A stretch of DNA of 8,152 bases from an uncultured Bacteroidales bacterium (lineage in GTDB: Bacteria; Bacteroidota; Bacteroidia; Bacteroidales; Bacteroidaceae). Under the pieces are notes generated by a model. That model was not told where the DNA came from and ran no database searches. It was given only the letters and a program-made list of their open reading frames with translations. Below, piece after piece: positions 1 to 6,057 of the stretch (position 1 is its first letter; every line of letters begins with the position of its first letter). Made by a program: the position numbers and the translations under genes. Location of the stretch: contig CAMBWV010000028.1 of NCBI GenBank assembly GCA_945871755.1, positions 1 through 8,152 of the forward strand, in the 5' to 3' direction.

Positions 1-847
1 CTACGCTACTGGTGTGGGCTATGGCGCACAGACGATTGGCAATCTCGAAAACCTGAAGCAGGGTCTCCTCCAGAGCGGTAGCGACAGTACGGCTGTCGAA
101 GAGTTTATCCGCGGTTTGCAGGATGGTTTCAAGAGTGCCGAAGACAAGAAGAAGATTGCCTACTACCTCGGTGCTTCGATGGGTGTGAATATTCGCACCA
201 ACATGGCCAAGAACCTGGACTACATCTTCTACGGTGAGAACGACAGCGTCAACCACGTAGATCCCTCCAACATTATCGTAGGTTTCGTGGATTGCATCAA
301 GAACAAGATTGCCCTCAAGGACAAGGACGGCAAGGCTATGACCCCAGACGCAGTCATGGCCTACGTACAGGAAGCCAGCACCAAGGTGTACAACGACCGC
401 ATGAGCAAGCAGTACACCAAGGAAATCAAGGCTGAGAAGGATTACTTCGCCAAGCTCGCCAAGGAAGAAGGCATCAAACCCCTCAAGAATGGCGTTTACT
501 ACAAGGAAATCAAGGCTGGCAGCGGCGCAACCCCCAAGCAGGGCCAATATGCCAATATCGAATATACGGGTAAGCTCGTCAACGGCACTGAGTTCGACAA
601 GAGCGAACACGCTACGAAGTTCCCCGTGGGCGTTGGTTTCGTAGTGCCTGGTTTCGATGCGGCGCTGATGGCTATGCCTGCTGGTGCTGAGTGGGAAGTA
701 TATATTCCCTCTGACCAGGGTTACGGTGCACAGGCCAAGGGCACCATCACTCCGTTCAGCACCCTTATCTTCACCATCAAGGTGCTGAGCATTGAGGACG
801 CTCCCAAGCAGCCCCAGGCTCAGCCTGAGGTTCAGGTAGCACAGTAA
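1..847 (+). CDS. FKBP-type peptidyl-prolyl cis-trans isomerase, copy 1 (5' partial)
   Basis: This is the C-terminal ~280 residues of an envelope FKBP-type prolyl isomerase, which catalyses cis-trans isomerisation of X-Pro bonds and assists folding. The frame is open to the window edge (first whole codon at base 2, reading YATGVGYG). This matches SYALGRGY in the next gene, so the true start and any signal peptide lie upstream and the GTG at 14 is not the start. Counting from that GTG, residues 1-150 are a helical, charged FKBP_N-like region and about 165-261 are the FKBP domain (YTGKLVNGTEFD, MPAGAEWEVYIP, YGAQ, PFSTLIF). The pocket Tyr (184) and Phe-Asp pair (194-195) are present, but the Trp at the floor of the canonical pocket is Phe (214, VVPGF). 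A Pro/Gln-rich tail of about 15 residues ends the protein. Family is certain; retained isomerase activity is not. Confidence 0.93.
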   Translation, partial: YATGVGYGAQTIGNLENLKQGLLQSGSDSTAVEEFIRGLQDGFKSAEDKKKIAYYLGASMGVNIRTNMAKNLDYIFYGENDSVNHVDPSNIIVGFVDCIKNKIALKDKDGKAMTPDAVMAYVQEASTKVYNDRMSKQYTKEIKAEKDYFAKLAKEEGIKPLKNGVYYKEIKAGSGATPKQGQYANIEYTGKLVNGTEFDKSEHATKFPVGVGFVVPGFDAALMAMPAGAEWEVYIPSDQGYGAQAKGTITPFSTLIFTIKVLSIEDAPKQPQAQPEVQVAQ

Positions 848-867
848 TCTCCAAAAAGCTCATAATA

Positions 868-902
868 AGGAGAGGGTGTGTCATTGCGGCACACCCTCTC
901 TT
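868..902 (+). terminator. Hairpin terminator after FKBP copy 1
   Basis: An 11-bp perfect GC-rich stem (GAGAGGGTGTG at 870-880 with CACACCCTCTC at 890-900) is extended by one G-T and one A-T pair. It encloses a 9-nt loop and lies 20 bases after the stop codon. Only two T residues follow, so the U-tract is weak. It probably ends or attenuates the transcript between FKBP copies 1 and 2. Confidence 0.7.
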
Positions 903-923
903 AGAATCCTAGAATCTTAGAAG
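901..923. repeat. Short degenerate tandem repeat (TTAGAATC-like)
   Basis: Three imperfect units, TTAGAATCC, TAGAATC and TTAGAAG, follow each other directly after the hairpin. No coding role is seen. It resembles the short oligomer tandems in two other intergenic stretches of this window (3014-3058 and 7054-7089). Confidence 0.45.
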
Positions 924-950
924 CCCACTACCCAGAACAACAAGACAACT

Positions 951-1874
951 ATGAAATACTTCCTTCCCGTGTGCGCCAGTTTGCTGCTGACCAGTTCGTT
1001 TCTGGCCTGCGGAAATGCTGGTGAGGGGGCTACGAGCGCGGAAGACAGCATCGCGCGCCTGACCTCCTTTCAACCAGGCTCCGATGCCGCTGCCGACTCG
1101 CTCAGTTATGCCCTGGGCCGAGGTTATTCGGGCAACCGCCAGAGCGTGCAGGACATTCTCCTGGAGGCCGGTGCCGACTCTGCCTTCGTGGATAAGTTTC
1201 TCGAGGGCCTCCGTGCGGCCATGACCGACGACCCCGCCGCCTTGGCCTACTCCATTGGCTACCAGAGCGGCCTCGACCTGCGCTCGAGCATCCTCGAACC
1301 CGCCTCGAGCGTGGCCTTCGGTCGCGACACGACGCGCGAACTGAGCGTCCACAATTTCCTGGCAGGCTTCTTCGGCGAACTCTACGGCAAGCAGGATTTC
1401 AAGGTGGGCGACAAGACGCTCACACAAGCCACGGCGGGCGATTTCGCCAACGACCTGTTGGCCCGACTGAGCGACAAAAACTTCAGCAAAGCCTACGCCA
1501 AAGAGCGCAAAGCGGCTGAGGACTTCATGGCCGCTAAAGCGCAAGAGCCCGATGTGTGTGCCCTCGACGGCGGTGTGCTCTACCGCGTCATAAAACCCGG
1601 TAGCGGTCCGCACCCAACGGACGGCAACGTTGTGACCTTCCACTACGAGGGCCGCTTCATCGACGGCACGGTGTTCGACAAGGAGACGCAGCCCGAAACC
1701 ATCGGTGTCAAGGAACTCATCATGGGCTTTGCCATTGCACTCAAGGCTATGCCCCTCGGCGCAAAGTGGGAAATCTACATCCCCTGGCAGTCGGCCTATG
1801 GCGCACAAGGCACAGACGACGTGCCTCCCTTCTCCACCCTTATCTACAAAGTGGAACTTCTCAATTTTGAATAG
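951..1874 (+). CDS. FKBP-type peptidyl-prolyl cis-trans isomerase, copy 2 (probable lipoprotein)
   Basis: This is a 307-residue FkpA/Mip-like protein. The N-terminus (MKYFLPVCASLLLTSSFLAC) is a hydrophobic signal ending at Cys20. The lipobox FLAC is loose but acceptable for Bacteroidetes, so an envelope lipoprotein is inferred. Residues about 45-195 form the FKBP_N-like region and about 205-305 the FKBP domain. Pocket residues Tyr232, Phe242-Asp243 and Tyr283 are visible. The canonical pocket Trp is Phe260 (ELIMGF), the segment around the usual Phe46 is rewritten (PETIGVKEL), and the Phe near the C-terminus is Tyr (STLIYKVEL). The ATG at 951 is chosen because it begins the signal sequence. 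No Shine-Dalgarno is apparent. It sits 103 bases after copy 1, with a terminator between. It may act as a folding chaperone with altered or low isomerase activity; that is inference. Confidence 0.93.
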   Translation: MKYFLPVCASLLLTSSFLACGNAGEGATSAEDSIARLTSFQPGSDAAADSLSYALGRGYSGNRQSVQDILLEAGADSAFVDKFLEGLRAAMTDDPAALAYSIGYQSGLDLRSSILEPASSVAFGRDTTRELSVHNFLAGFFGELYGKQDFKVGDKTLTQATAGDFANDLLARLSDKNFSKAYAKERKAAEDFMAAKAQEPDVCALDGGVLYRVIKPGSGPHPTDGNVVTFHYEGRFIDGTVFDKETQPETIGVKELIMGFAIALKAMPLGAKWEIYIPWQSAYGAQGTDDVPPFSTLIYKVELLNFE

Positions 1875-1893
1875 TAATATCTAGCGGTTTCTG

Positions 1894-1928
1894 CGATGGT
1901 CGGCAATAGGTCTGGCACCTGACCATCG
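1894..1928 (+). terminator. Hairpin between FKBP copies 2 and 3 (possible terminator or processing site)
   Basis: An 8-bp perfect inverted repeat (CGATGGTC at 1894-1901 with GACCATCG at 1921-1928) encloses a smaller AGGT/ACCT stem (1908-1911 with 1917-1920). It begins 19 bases after the stop of copy 2 and ends 31 bases before the ATG of copy 3. No T-tract follows, so an attenuator or mRNA-stability element is as likely as a true terminator. Confidence 0.4.
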
Positions 1929-1959
1929 AGCCTGTCCGCTTACAATCAAACCATTCCCA

Positions 1960-2832
1960 ATGAAACTGAAAACCATCCTTATCCTAGCGCTAGTAGCCCT
2001 AGTATGTACAGACGCTTCGGCACGTTCGCGCAAGAAGAAACTCGAGTATGTCAACCCCGTGAAGCCCGTTGCGGCACACGACTTTAGCTATGCTGTCGGC
2101 GTGGCACAGGCCAAGAGCCTCAAGGACTACCTCATGCAGCGCGAAGGCGTGGACCAGCAGTATCTCCCCATGGCTATTCAGGGCATGCGCGACTACGCCA
2201 AACTGACTCCCGAACAGCTGAAGGAGAAGCAAGCCTACGCGGCCGGTCTGCGTATTGGCGAGATGAACCAGATGCAGGTGGTGCCTGCCTTCAACCAGCA
2301 GGCCACGGGCAAGCGCGACACCACGTTTGTGGACGCCGAAATCCTCGTCAACGGTCTTGCCGACGGCATGAACGGCGTTGCCACACTCTCTGCCGACAGC
2401 GCCATGAAGGTGGCCGAACAGCAGATGGCCTTCTACAAGAACGAAATCAAGAATGCCAACGCCCTCTGGCTGGATGCCAACAAGCAGAAGAAAGACGTGA
2501 AGACGCTGCCTAGCGGTCTGCAATACCGCATCCTCACGGCAGGCAACGGCCCCATTGCCACGGACACCACCAAGGTGGAGGTGCACTACGAAGGCAAACT
2601 GATTGACGGCACCATCTTCGACAGCAGCTATAAGCGCGGCCAAACCGCCACCTTCCGCCCCGACCAAGTGATTAAGGGCTGGACAGAAGCTCTCCAGCTG
2701 ATGCCCGAAGGCAGCACCTGGGAACTCTACATCCCCTACGACCTGGCCTACGGCGAGAACGGCACGCAGAACATTCCTCCCTACTCCACACTGATTTTCA
2801 AGGTGGAAGTCATCAAGGTAGGAAAGAATTAG
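1960..2832 (+). CDS. FKBP-type peptidyl-prolyl cis-trans isomerase, copy 3 (canonical active site)
   Basis: This is a 290-residue secreted prolyl isomerase of the FkpA/Mip type. MKLKTILILALVALVCTDASA is a Sec signal peptide with likely cleavage after Ala21. It is followed by a very basic stretch (RSRKKK) and an FKBP_N domain (about 40-180) with the paired motifs SYAVG and AYAAG seen in this domain. The FKBP domain spans about 185-287 and keeps the canonical pocket: Tyr210, Phe220-Asp221, Phe232, Val237-Ile238, Trp241, Tyr264 and the Phe of STLIF (280). A periplasmic or surface folding catalyst is expected. It is the only one of the three tandem copies with the full set of pocket residues. It may be transcribed with copy 2 (85-base gap containing a hairpin). 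A strong hairpin follows its stop codon. Confidence 0.95.
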   Translation: MKLKTILILALVALVCTDASARSRKKKLEYVNPVKPVAAHDFSYAVGVAQAKSLKDYLMQREGVDQQYLPMAIQGMRDYAKLTPEQLKEKQAYAAGLRIGEMNQMQVVPAFNQQATGKRDTTFVDAEILVNGLADGMNGVATLSADSAMKVAEQQMAFYKNEIKNANALWLDANKQKKDVKTLPSGLQYRILTAGNGPIATDTTKVEVHYEGKLIDGTIFDSSYKRGQTATFRPDQVIKGWTEALQLMPEGSTWELYIPYDLAYGENGTQNIPPYSTLIFKVEVIKVGKN

Positions 2833-2833
2833 G

Positions 2834-2871
2834 AACTATTGACCCTGGGCTTTTGCTCAGGGTCAATAGTT
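2834..2871 (+). terminator. Strong hairpin ending the FKBP gene cluster
   Basis: A 14-bp perfect stem (2834-2847 with 2858-2871) is continued inward by G-T, G-C and C-G pairs to a TTTT loop (2851-2854), giving about 17 pairs. It starts directly after the stop codon of FKBP copy 3. There is no downstream T-tract, but its strength and place make it the likely 3' end of the cluster. Confidence 0.65.
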
Positions 2872-2885
2872 ATGAAGTTTCATGC

Positions 2886-3002
2886 GGTCGCTTCGCTTCC
2901 TTAGTATGGTCGCTTCGCGACCTAGTTTCAAGTTTCAACGGAAGCCTGCGGCTTCCTAGTTTCAACGCAGCCTTGCGGCTGCTGGCTCGATAGTCTATTT
3001 CG
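2886..3002 (+). repeat. Cluster of short stem-loop repeats, left of pdxB
   Basis: Three perfect small stem-loops lie in a row: GGTCGC/GCGACC at 2908-2922, GGAAGCC/GGCTTCC at 2940-2956 and GCAGCC/GGCTGC at 2967-2982. They are separated by TAGTTTCAA (2923-2931 and 2957-2965). A degenerate copy of the first lies at 2886-2900. A related cluster occurs in the opposite orientation at 4352-4480. The similarity continues past the last stem-loop (CTGGCTCGATAGT at 2982-2994 against CTGGTTCGTTAGT on the other strand of the right cluster). REP-like or relic element character is inferred. No open reading frame is supported here. Confidence 0.7.
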
Positions 3003-3013
3003 CAGGAAAGGCA

Positions 3014-3058
3014 ATTCCTCATTCCTCATTTCTAATTCCTAATTTCTAATTCCTAATT
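3014..3058 (+). repeat. Heptamer tandem repeat upstream of pdxB
   Basis: Six consecutive degenerate 7-base units (ATTCCTC twice, then ATTTCTA and ATTCCTA alternating twice) run from 3014 to 3055 and continue as ATT into the pdxB start region. The possible TTG start at 3057 uses the last repeat bases. The reverse complement of the same unit reappears at the pdxB stop codon (4151-4165). Confidence 0.75.
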
Positions 3059-3065
3059 GGATAAA

Positions 3066-4157
3066 TTGAAACTCGTAATCGACGACAAGATCCCTTATAT
3101 CCGCGAAGCTGCTGCCCTGCTGGGCGAGGCCATCTACCTGCCTGGGGCGCAGATCTGCGCTTCCGATGTGCGCGAGGCCGATGCCCTGATTGTGCGCACC
3201 CGCACCCGCATTGACCGCGCACTGCTGGAGGGAAGCTGCGTGCAGTTTGTGGCCACCGCCACTATCGGCTATGACCATATAGATAATACGTACGCGCGCG
3301 AGGCTGGCATCCGCTGGAGCAACTGTCCGGGGTGCAATGCGGGAAGTGTGGCACAGTATGTGGCCACCGCCTTGCTCCTGCTCGAAGAAGACGGACTGCT
3401 GCCACAGCGCAGCGATTGCTGCGTGGGCATTGTCGGAGTGGGACACGTGGGCAGCCGCGTGAGCCAGTTGCTGCGGCACATGGGCTTCGCGGTGAAGCAT
3501 TGCGACCCCCTGCGCGCCGCTGGCCAAGACCCCGCAGGCACGCCTGATTCGTGGTTGTACCGCCCAGCGGAATACGTATCGCTGGAGGAAATCGCCCGCA
3601 CCGCCGATGTAGTCACCCTGCATACGCCGCTGACGCGCGAGGGCGCCTATGCCACGTACCATCTGGCCAATGCCGCCTTCTTCCAAAGCCTAGAGCGGCG
3701 CCCCGTCTTGATCAACAGCAGCCGCGGCGAGGTGGTCGATACGCAGGCCCTGCTAGCAGCTATGCGCTGTGGGCAGGTGGGGCCCGTCGTAATGGACACG
3801 TGGGAAAACGAGCCGACCCCCAACGCCGAACTCCTGGCGAAAGCCTATCTAGCTACGCCCCACATAGCCGGCTACTCCGCCGACGGAAAGGTGTGCGGCA
3901 CCCGCATGGCCCTGTCTGCCGTAGCCCGACATTTTGCCGTGCCCGACATCCCCCGCATCCTGGCAGCAGTTCCCGCCCCACCATCGCCCGCAATCTACTA
4001 TCCCGAGGGCGGCCACGACCTACGCTCCCCTCTGGGCTGGTACGACCCGCGGCGCGACACACTTGCCCTGCGCAATCATCCTGAAGCCTTCGAGCACCTC
4101 CGCGGCGACTATCCCCTTCGCCGCGAAGCGCCTGAGGAGGCTTATGAGTTGAATTAG
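3066..4157 (+). CDS. pdxB: 4-phosphoerythronate dehydrogenase (PdxB)
   Basis: This enzyme oxidises 4-phospho-D-erythronate to 2-oxo-3-hydroxy-4-phosphobutanoate, the second step of the DXP-dependent pyridoxal phosphate route, in the cytoplasm. Numbering from the TTG at 3057, the NAD-binding glycine motif is G127-V-G-H-V-G132. The D-2-hydroxyacid dehydrogenase catalytic trio is R223 (NSSRG), E252 (DTWENEP) and H269. The stretch TPHIAGYSADGK is typical of PdxB rather than of SerA. The length (363 or 366 residues) fits the family. No in-frame ATG exists near the start: a stop lies at 3054-3056 and only TTG codons at 3057 and 3066 are available. The TTG at 3066 is preferred because it gives MKLVIDDKIPYI, the usual family N-terminus. 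It stands alone between two repeat clusters, and no clear promoter was seen. Confidence 0.92.
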   Translation: MKLVIDDKIPYIREAAALLGEAIYLPGAQICASDVREADALIVRTRTRIDRALLEGSCVQFVATATIGYDHIDNTYAREAGIRWSNCPGCNAGSVAQYVATALLLLEEDGLLPQRSDCCVGIVGVGHVGSRVSQLLRHMGFAVKHCDPLRAAGQDPAGTPDSWLYRPAEYVSLEEIARTADVVTLHTPLTREGAYATYHLANAAFFQSLERRPVLINSSRGEVVDTQALLAAMRCGQVGPVVMDTWENEPTPNAELLAKAYLATPHIAGYSADGKVCGTRMALSAVARHFAVPDIPRILAAVPAPPSPAIYYPEGGHDLRSPLGWYDPRRDTLALRNHPEAFEHLRGDYPLRREAPEEAYELN

Positions 4158-4166
4158 GAATTAGGG
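4151..4166 (+). repeat. Inverted copy of the heptamer repeat at the pdxB stop codon
   Basis: GAATTAG occurs twice in direct succession, followed by GGA. This is the reverse complement of the TAATTCC unit found upstream of pdxB. The last codon and stop codon (AATTAG) of pdxB are formed by the repeat. Confidence 0.6.
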
Positions 4167-4351
4167 ACAGGTGGTTCCGTTTCGCTGGCTATGTCAGTCA
4201 CTGGAACGAAAATGAAGGTCGTCGGGCCAAGAATTGGGTGTTTGTACGCAGCAGTGAGTAACGTACCGCACGTTGCTCGAGGGCGTGTGAGTATGGTGTT
4301 CGTTCTCATTGCAAGACAAGGTGCGGCACTTTCACGTTACTCCCAACTTCC
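4158..4351. other. Intergenic stretch with nested inverted repeats and a doubtful small antisense ORF
   Basis: No convincing gene is seen in this stretch. Several complementary segments nest: GAGTAACG at 4256-4263 with CGTTACTC at 4335-4342, CCGCAC at 4266-4271 with GTGCGG at 4321-4326, TTGC at 4273-4276 with GCAA at 4311-4314, and TGAG at 4288-4291 with CTCA at 4305-4308. A structured transcript is possible. On the minus strand an ATG at 4309-4307 opens a 51-codon frame ending in EPPVPNS with its stop at 4154. Its product resembles nothing I recognise, and coding status is doubtful. Confidence 0.3.
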
Positions 4352-4480
4352 AACGAAAACTACTAACGAACCAGCAGCCGAAAGGCTGCGTTGAAACTAG
4401 GGAGCAAAGCGACCGATGAAACTAGCAGCCGAAGGCTGCGTTGAAACTAGGTTTCCTTTGAAACTAGGTCGCAAGCGACC
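4352..4480 (-). repeat. Cluster of short stem-loop repeats, right of pdxB, inverted
   Basis: Perfect stem-loops lie at 4374-4389 and 4425-4439 (both GCAGCC/GGCTGC) and at 4467-4480 (GGTCGC/GCGACC). They are separated by TTGAAACTAG-type spacers (4391-4400, 4441-4450, 4458-4467, and ATGAAACTAG at 4416-4425). A degenerate GGAGCAAAGCGACC lies at 4401-4414. Read on the minus strand, the order starts with GGTCGC and ends with GCAGCC, then CTGGTTCGTTAGT, as in the cluster at 2886-3002. The two clusters therefore form a loose inverted repeat around pdxB. Confidence 0.7.
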
Positions 4481-4497
4481 AATATCCTTCCCAAAAC

Positions 4498-4528
4498 TTG
4501 CGCGTTTCATTTATTTTCCCTTTCTTTG
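4498..4528 (+). promoter_or_regulatory. Possible nhaD promoter (Bacteroidetes type)
   Basis: TTG at 4498-4500 and TTTCTTTG at 4521-4528 are 20 bases apart. This fits the Bacteroidetes primary sigma pattern (TTTG, 19-21 bases, TAnnTTTG) with one mismatch in the -7 box and a shortened -33 box. It would give a leader of roughly 90 bases before the nhaD ATG. Confidence 0.4.
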
Positions 4529-4624
4529 CAAGCGCAACGGGCCGACAATACCCCCCAACAGGGAATTGCCAGCCTTGAAACTATGAATACTCACCCCTAA
4601 AACTACCAAAATCTATTACTCGTA

Positions 4625-5989
4625 ATGGTTACAGCAATTGTTACCCTCTTCATTCTGGGCTATCTCTGTATCGCCCTTGAGAGCGTATTGAAAATCAACA
4701 AGGCCGCCCCCGCCCTGCTCATGTGCGTGGGTTGCTGGGTGCTCTATATGCTCGACGCAGGGAGCTTTATCAATATGTTCCACCTCCACGAATGGAACCA
4801 GTTCTTGGCCGAAACCATCAACAAGGAAGGCGCACTCCATGGCTTCGTGAGCGAGATTCTGCTCAAGCACATGGGCGATACGTGCGAGATTCTCTTCTTC
4901 CTGATGGGCGCCATGACCATTGTCGAGATTGTAGATGCCAATGGCGGTTTCAACTTCGTGCGCGACAGTCTTCAAACCACGTCCAAGCGCAAACTCCTCT
5001 GGCGCATCACGTTCATGACCTTCGTGCTCTCGGCCCTGCTCGACAACCTCACGACGAGTATTGTCATGGTGATGGTGCTCCGCAAGCTCGTGTCGAACAA
5101 GCAAGACCGTATGCTCTACGCAGGTATGATTATTATCGCGGCCAATTCGGGTGGCGCGTTCTCGCCCATCGGCGACGTGACGACCATCATGCTTTGGATT
5201 CGCGGAATGATTACCACGCAGGGCGTGATTATGAACGTATTTATGCCCTCGCTCATCAGCGTTGTGGTGCCCGCCTTCATCCTCCAGTACTTCTTCAAGG
5301 GCGAGTTGAAGCCCCATATCGATACCCGCCCGCAGGAAGCCCTGCATTTCTCGAAGGTAGAGCGCAACATTGTCTTCTTCCTCGGCGTGGGCGGCCTCGT
5401 CTTCGTGCCTATCTTCAAACTCCTGACGGGTCTGCCGCCCTTCATGGGCATCCTGCTCGTGCTGGGTCTGCTGTGGATGACCACCGAAATATTCTATAGC
5501 AAAAAGAATATCGACCACTCGATGCAGCGCCGCGTCACCCACATCCTCACACGCATCGACATGAGCACCATCCTCTTCTTCCTGGGTATTCTCATGGCCG
5601 TGGCCACTCTCCAGGAAACAGGCGTGCTGACGGCCTTCGGCAAGACGCTCAACGAGGTGTCCAATGGCAACCACTACCTCGTCACGGGTGTTATCGGTGC
5701 CGTATCTAGCATTGTCGATAACGTACCTCTCGTGGCAGGTTGCATGGGTATGTATCCCATCGAAGCCACTGGCGACTTTGCTGTCGATGGTCAGTTCTGG
5801 CAACTCCTGGCCTACTGTGCAGGCGTCGGAGGTTCGATGCTTATCATCGGCAGTGCCGCTGGCGTAGTAGTCATGGGCCTTGAGAAAATTAGTTTCGGCT
5901 GGTATATGAAGCGCATCTCCTGGCTGGCGCTGGCTGGTTATCTGGCTGGTATGGGCTGGTATTTCGTTGAAGGACTCTTCCTGCGCTAA
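4625..5989 (+). CDS. nhaD: Na+/H+ antiporter NhaD
   Basis: This is a 454-residue inner-membrane sodium/proton antiporter of the NhaD family (ion transporter superfamily, related to ArsB-type permeases). It exports Na+ in exchange for protons for salt and pH homeostasis. The protein is strongly hydrophobic with about ten or more membrane segments. Family motifs are clear: an N-terminus reading LGYLCIALES-LKINKAAPALL, then SALLDNLTTSIVM (136-148), NSGGAFSPIGDVTTIMLW (174-191), SSIVDNVPLVAG (361-372) and GGSMLIIGSAAGV (402-414). The paired Asp-Asn motifs (140-141 and 365-366) lie in the two membrane halves. The ATG at 4625 gives the complete family N-terminus. A probable promoter lies about 100 bases upstream. 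There is no hairpin before the next gene, 68 bases on, so co-transcription with the outer-membrane protein is possible. Confidence 0.94.
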   Translation: MVTAIVTLFILGYLCIALESVLKINKAAPALLMCVGCWVLYMLDAGSFINMFHLHEWNQFLAETINKEGALHGFVSEILLKHMGDTCEILFFLMGAMTIVEIVDANGGFNFVRDSLQTTSKRKLLWRITFMTFVLSALLDNLTTSIVMVMVLRKLVSNKQDRMLYAGMIIIAANSGGAFSPIGDVTTIMLWIRGMITTQGVIMNVFMPSLISVVVPAFILQYFFKGELKPHIDTRPQEALHFSKVERNIVFFLGVGGLVFVPIFKLLTGLPPFMGILLVLGLLWMTTEIFYSKKNIDHSMQRRVTHILTRIDMSTILFFLGILMAVATLQETGVLTAFGKTLNEVSNGNHYLVTGVIGAVSSIVDNVPLVAGCMGMYPIEATGDFAVDGQFWQLLAYCAGVGGSMLIIGSAAGVVVMGLEKISFGWYMKRISWLALAGYLAGMGWYFVEGLFLR

Positions 5990-6057
5990 TCCCTCCCTTC
6001 CTTCCTGATTATACTTCCCTTCCCCTCTGATTTATCTATCCCAAAACCATACACATT

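Noticed and set aside
14..16. GTG as the start codon of FKBP copy 1
   Set aside because: The frame is open upstream to the window edge, and the upstream residues align with copy 2, so the gene is 5' truncated by the window.
909..1808. Long minus-strand open frame (299 codons) opposite FKBP copy 2
   Set aside because: It mirrors a clear FKBP gene. The frame is kept open by C/G-rich third positions, and the product shows no recognisable domain.
1999..2667. 222-codon minus-strand frame opposite FKBP copy 3
   Set aside because: It is a shadow of the real gene with no recognisable features.
4191..4394. 67-codon + strand frame between pdxB and nhaD
   Set aside because: It shows no domain or codon bias and ends inside a stem-loop repeat. 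It overlaps an equally doubtful minus-strand frame.
4374..4480. Repeated TTGAAACTAG units as a CRISPR array
   Set aside because: The repeats are only about 10 bases, the intervals are palindromes that themselves repeat rather than unique spacers, and no cas genes are near.
4723..5499. 258-codon + strand frame within nhaD in another phase
   Set aside because: It is Arg-rich, without domains, and wholly inside nhaD, whose own frame is intact.
4616..5803. Long minus-strand open frame (395 codons, His- and Glu-rich) opposite nhaD
   Set aside because: Its composition (EHEHD-like runs) is the expected shadow of hydrophobic membrane-protein codons. The + strand nhaD has all its family motifs.
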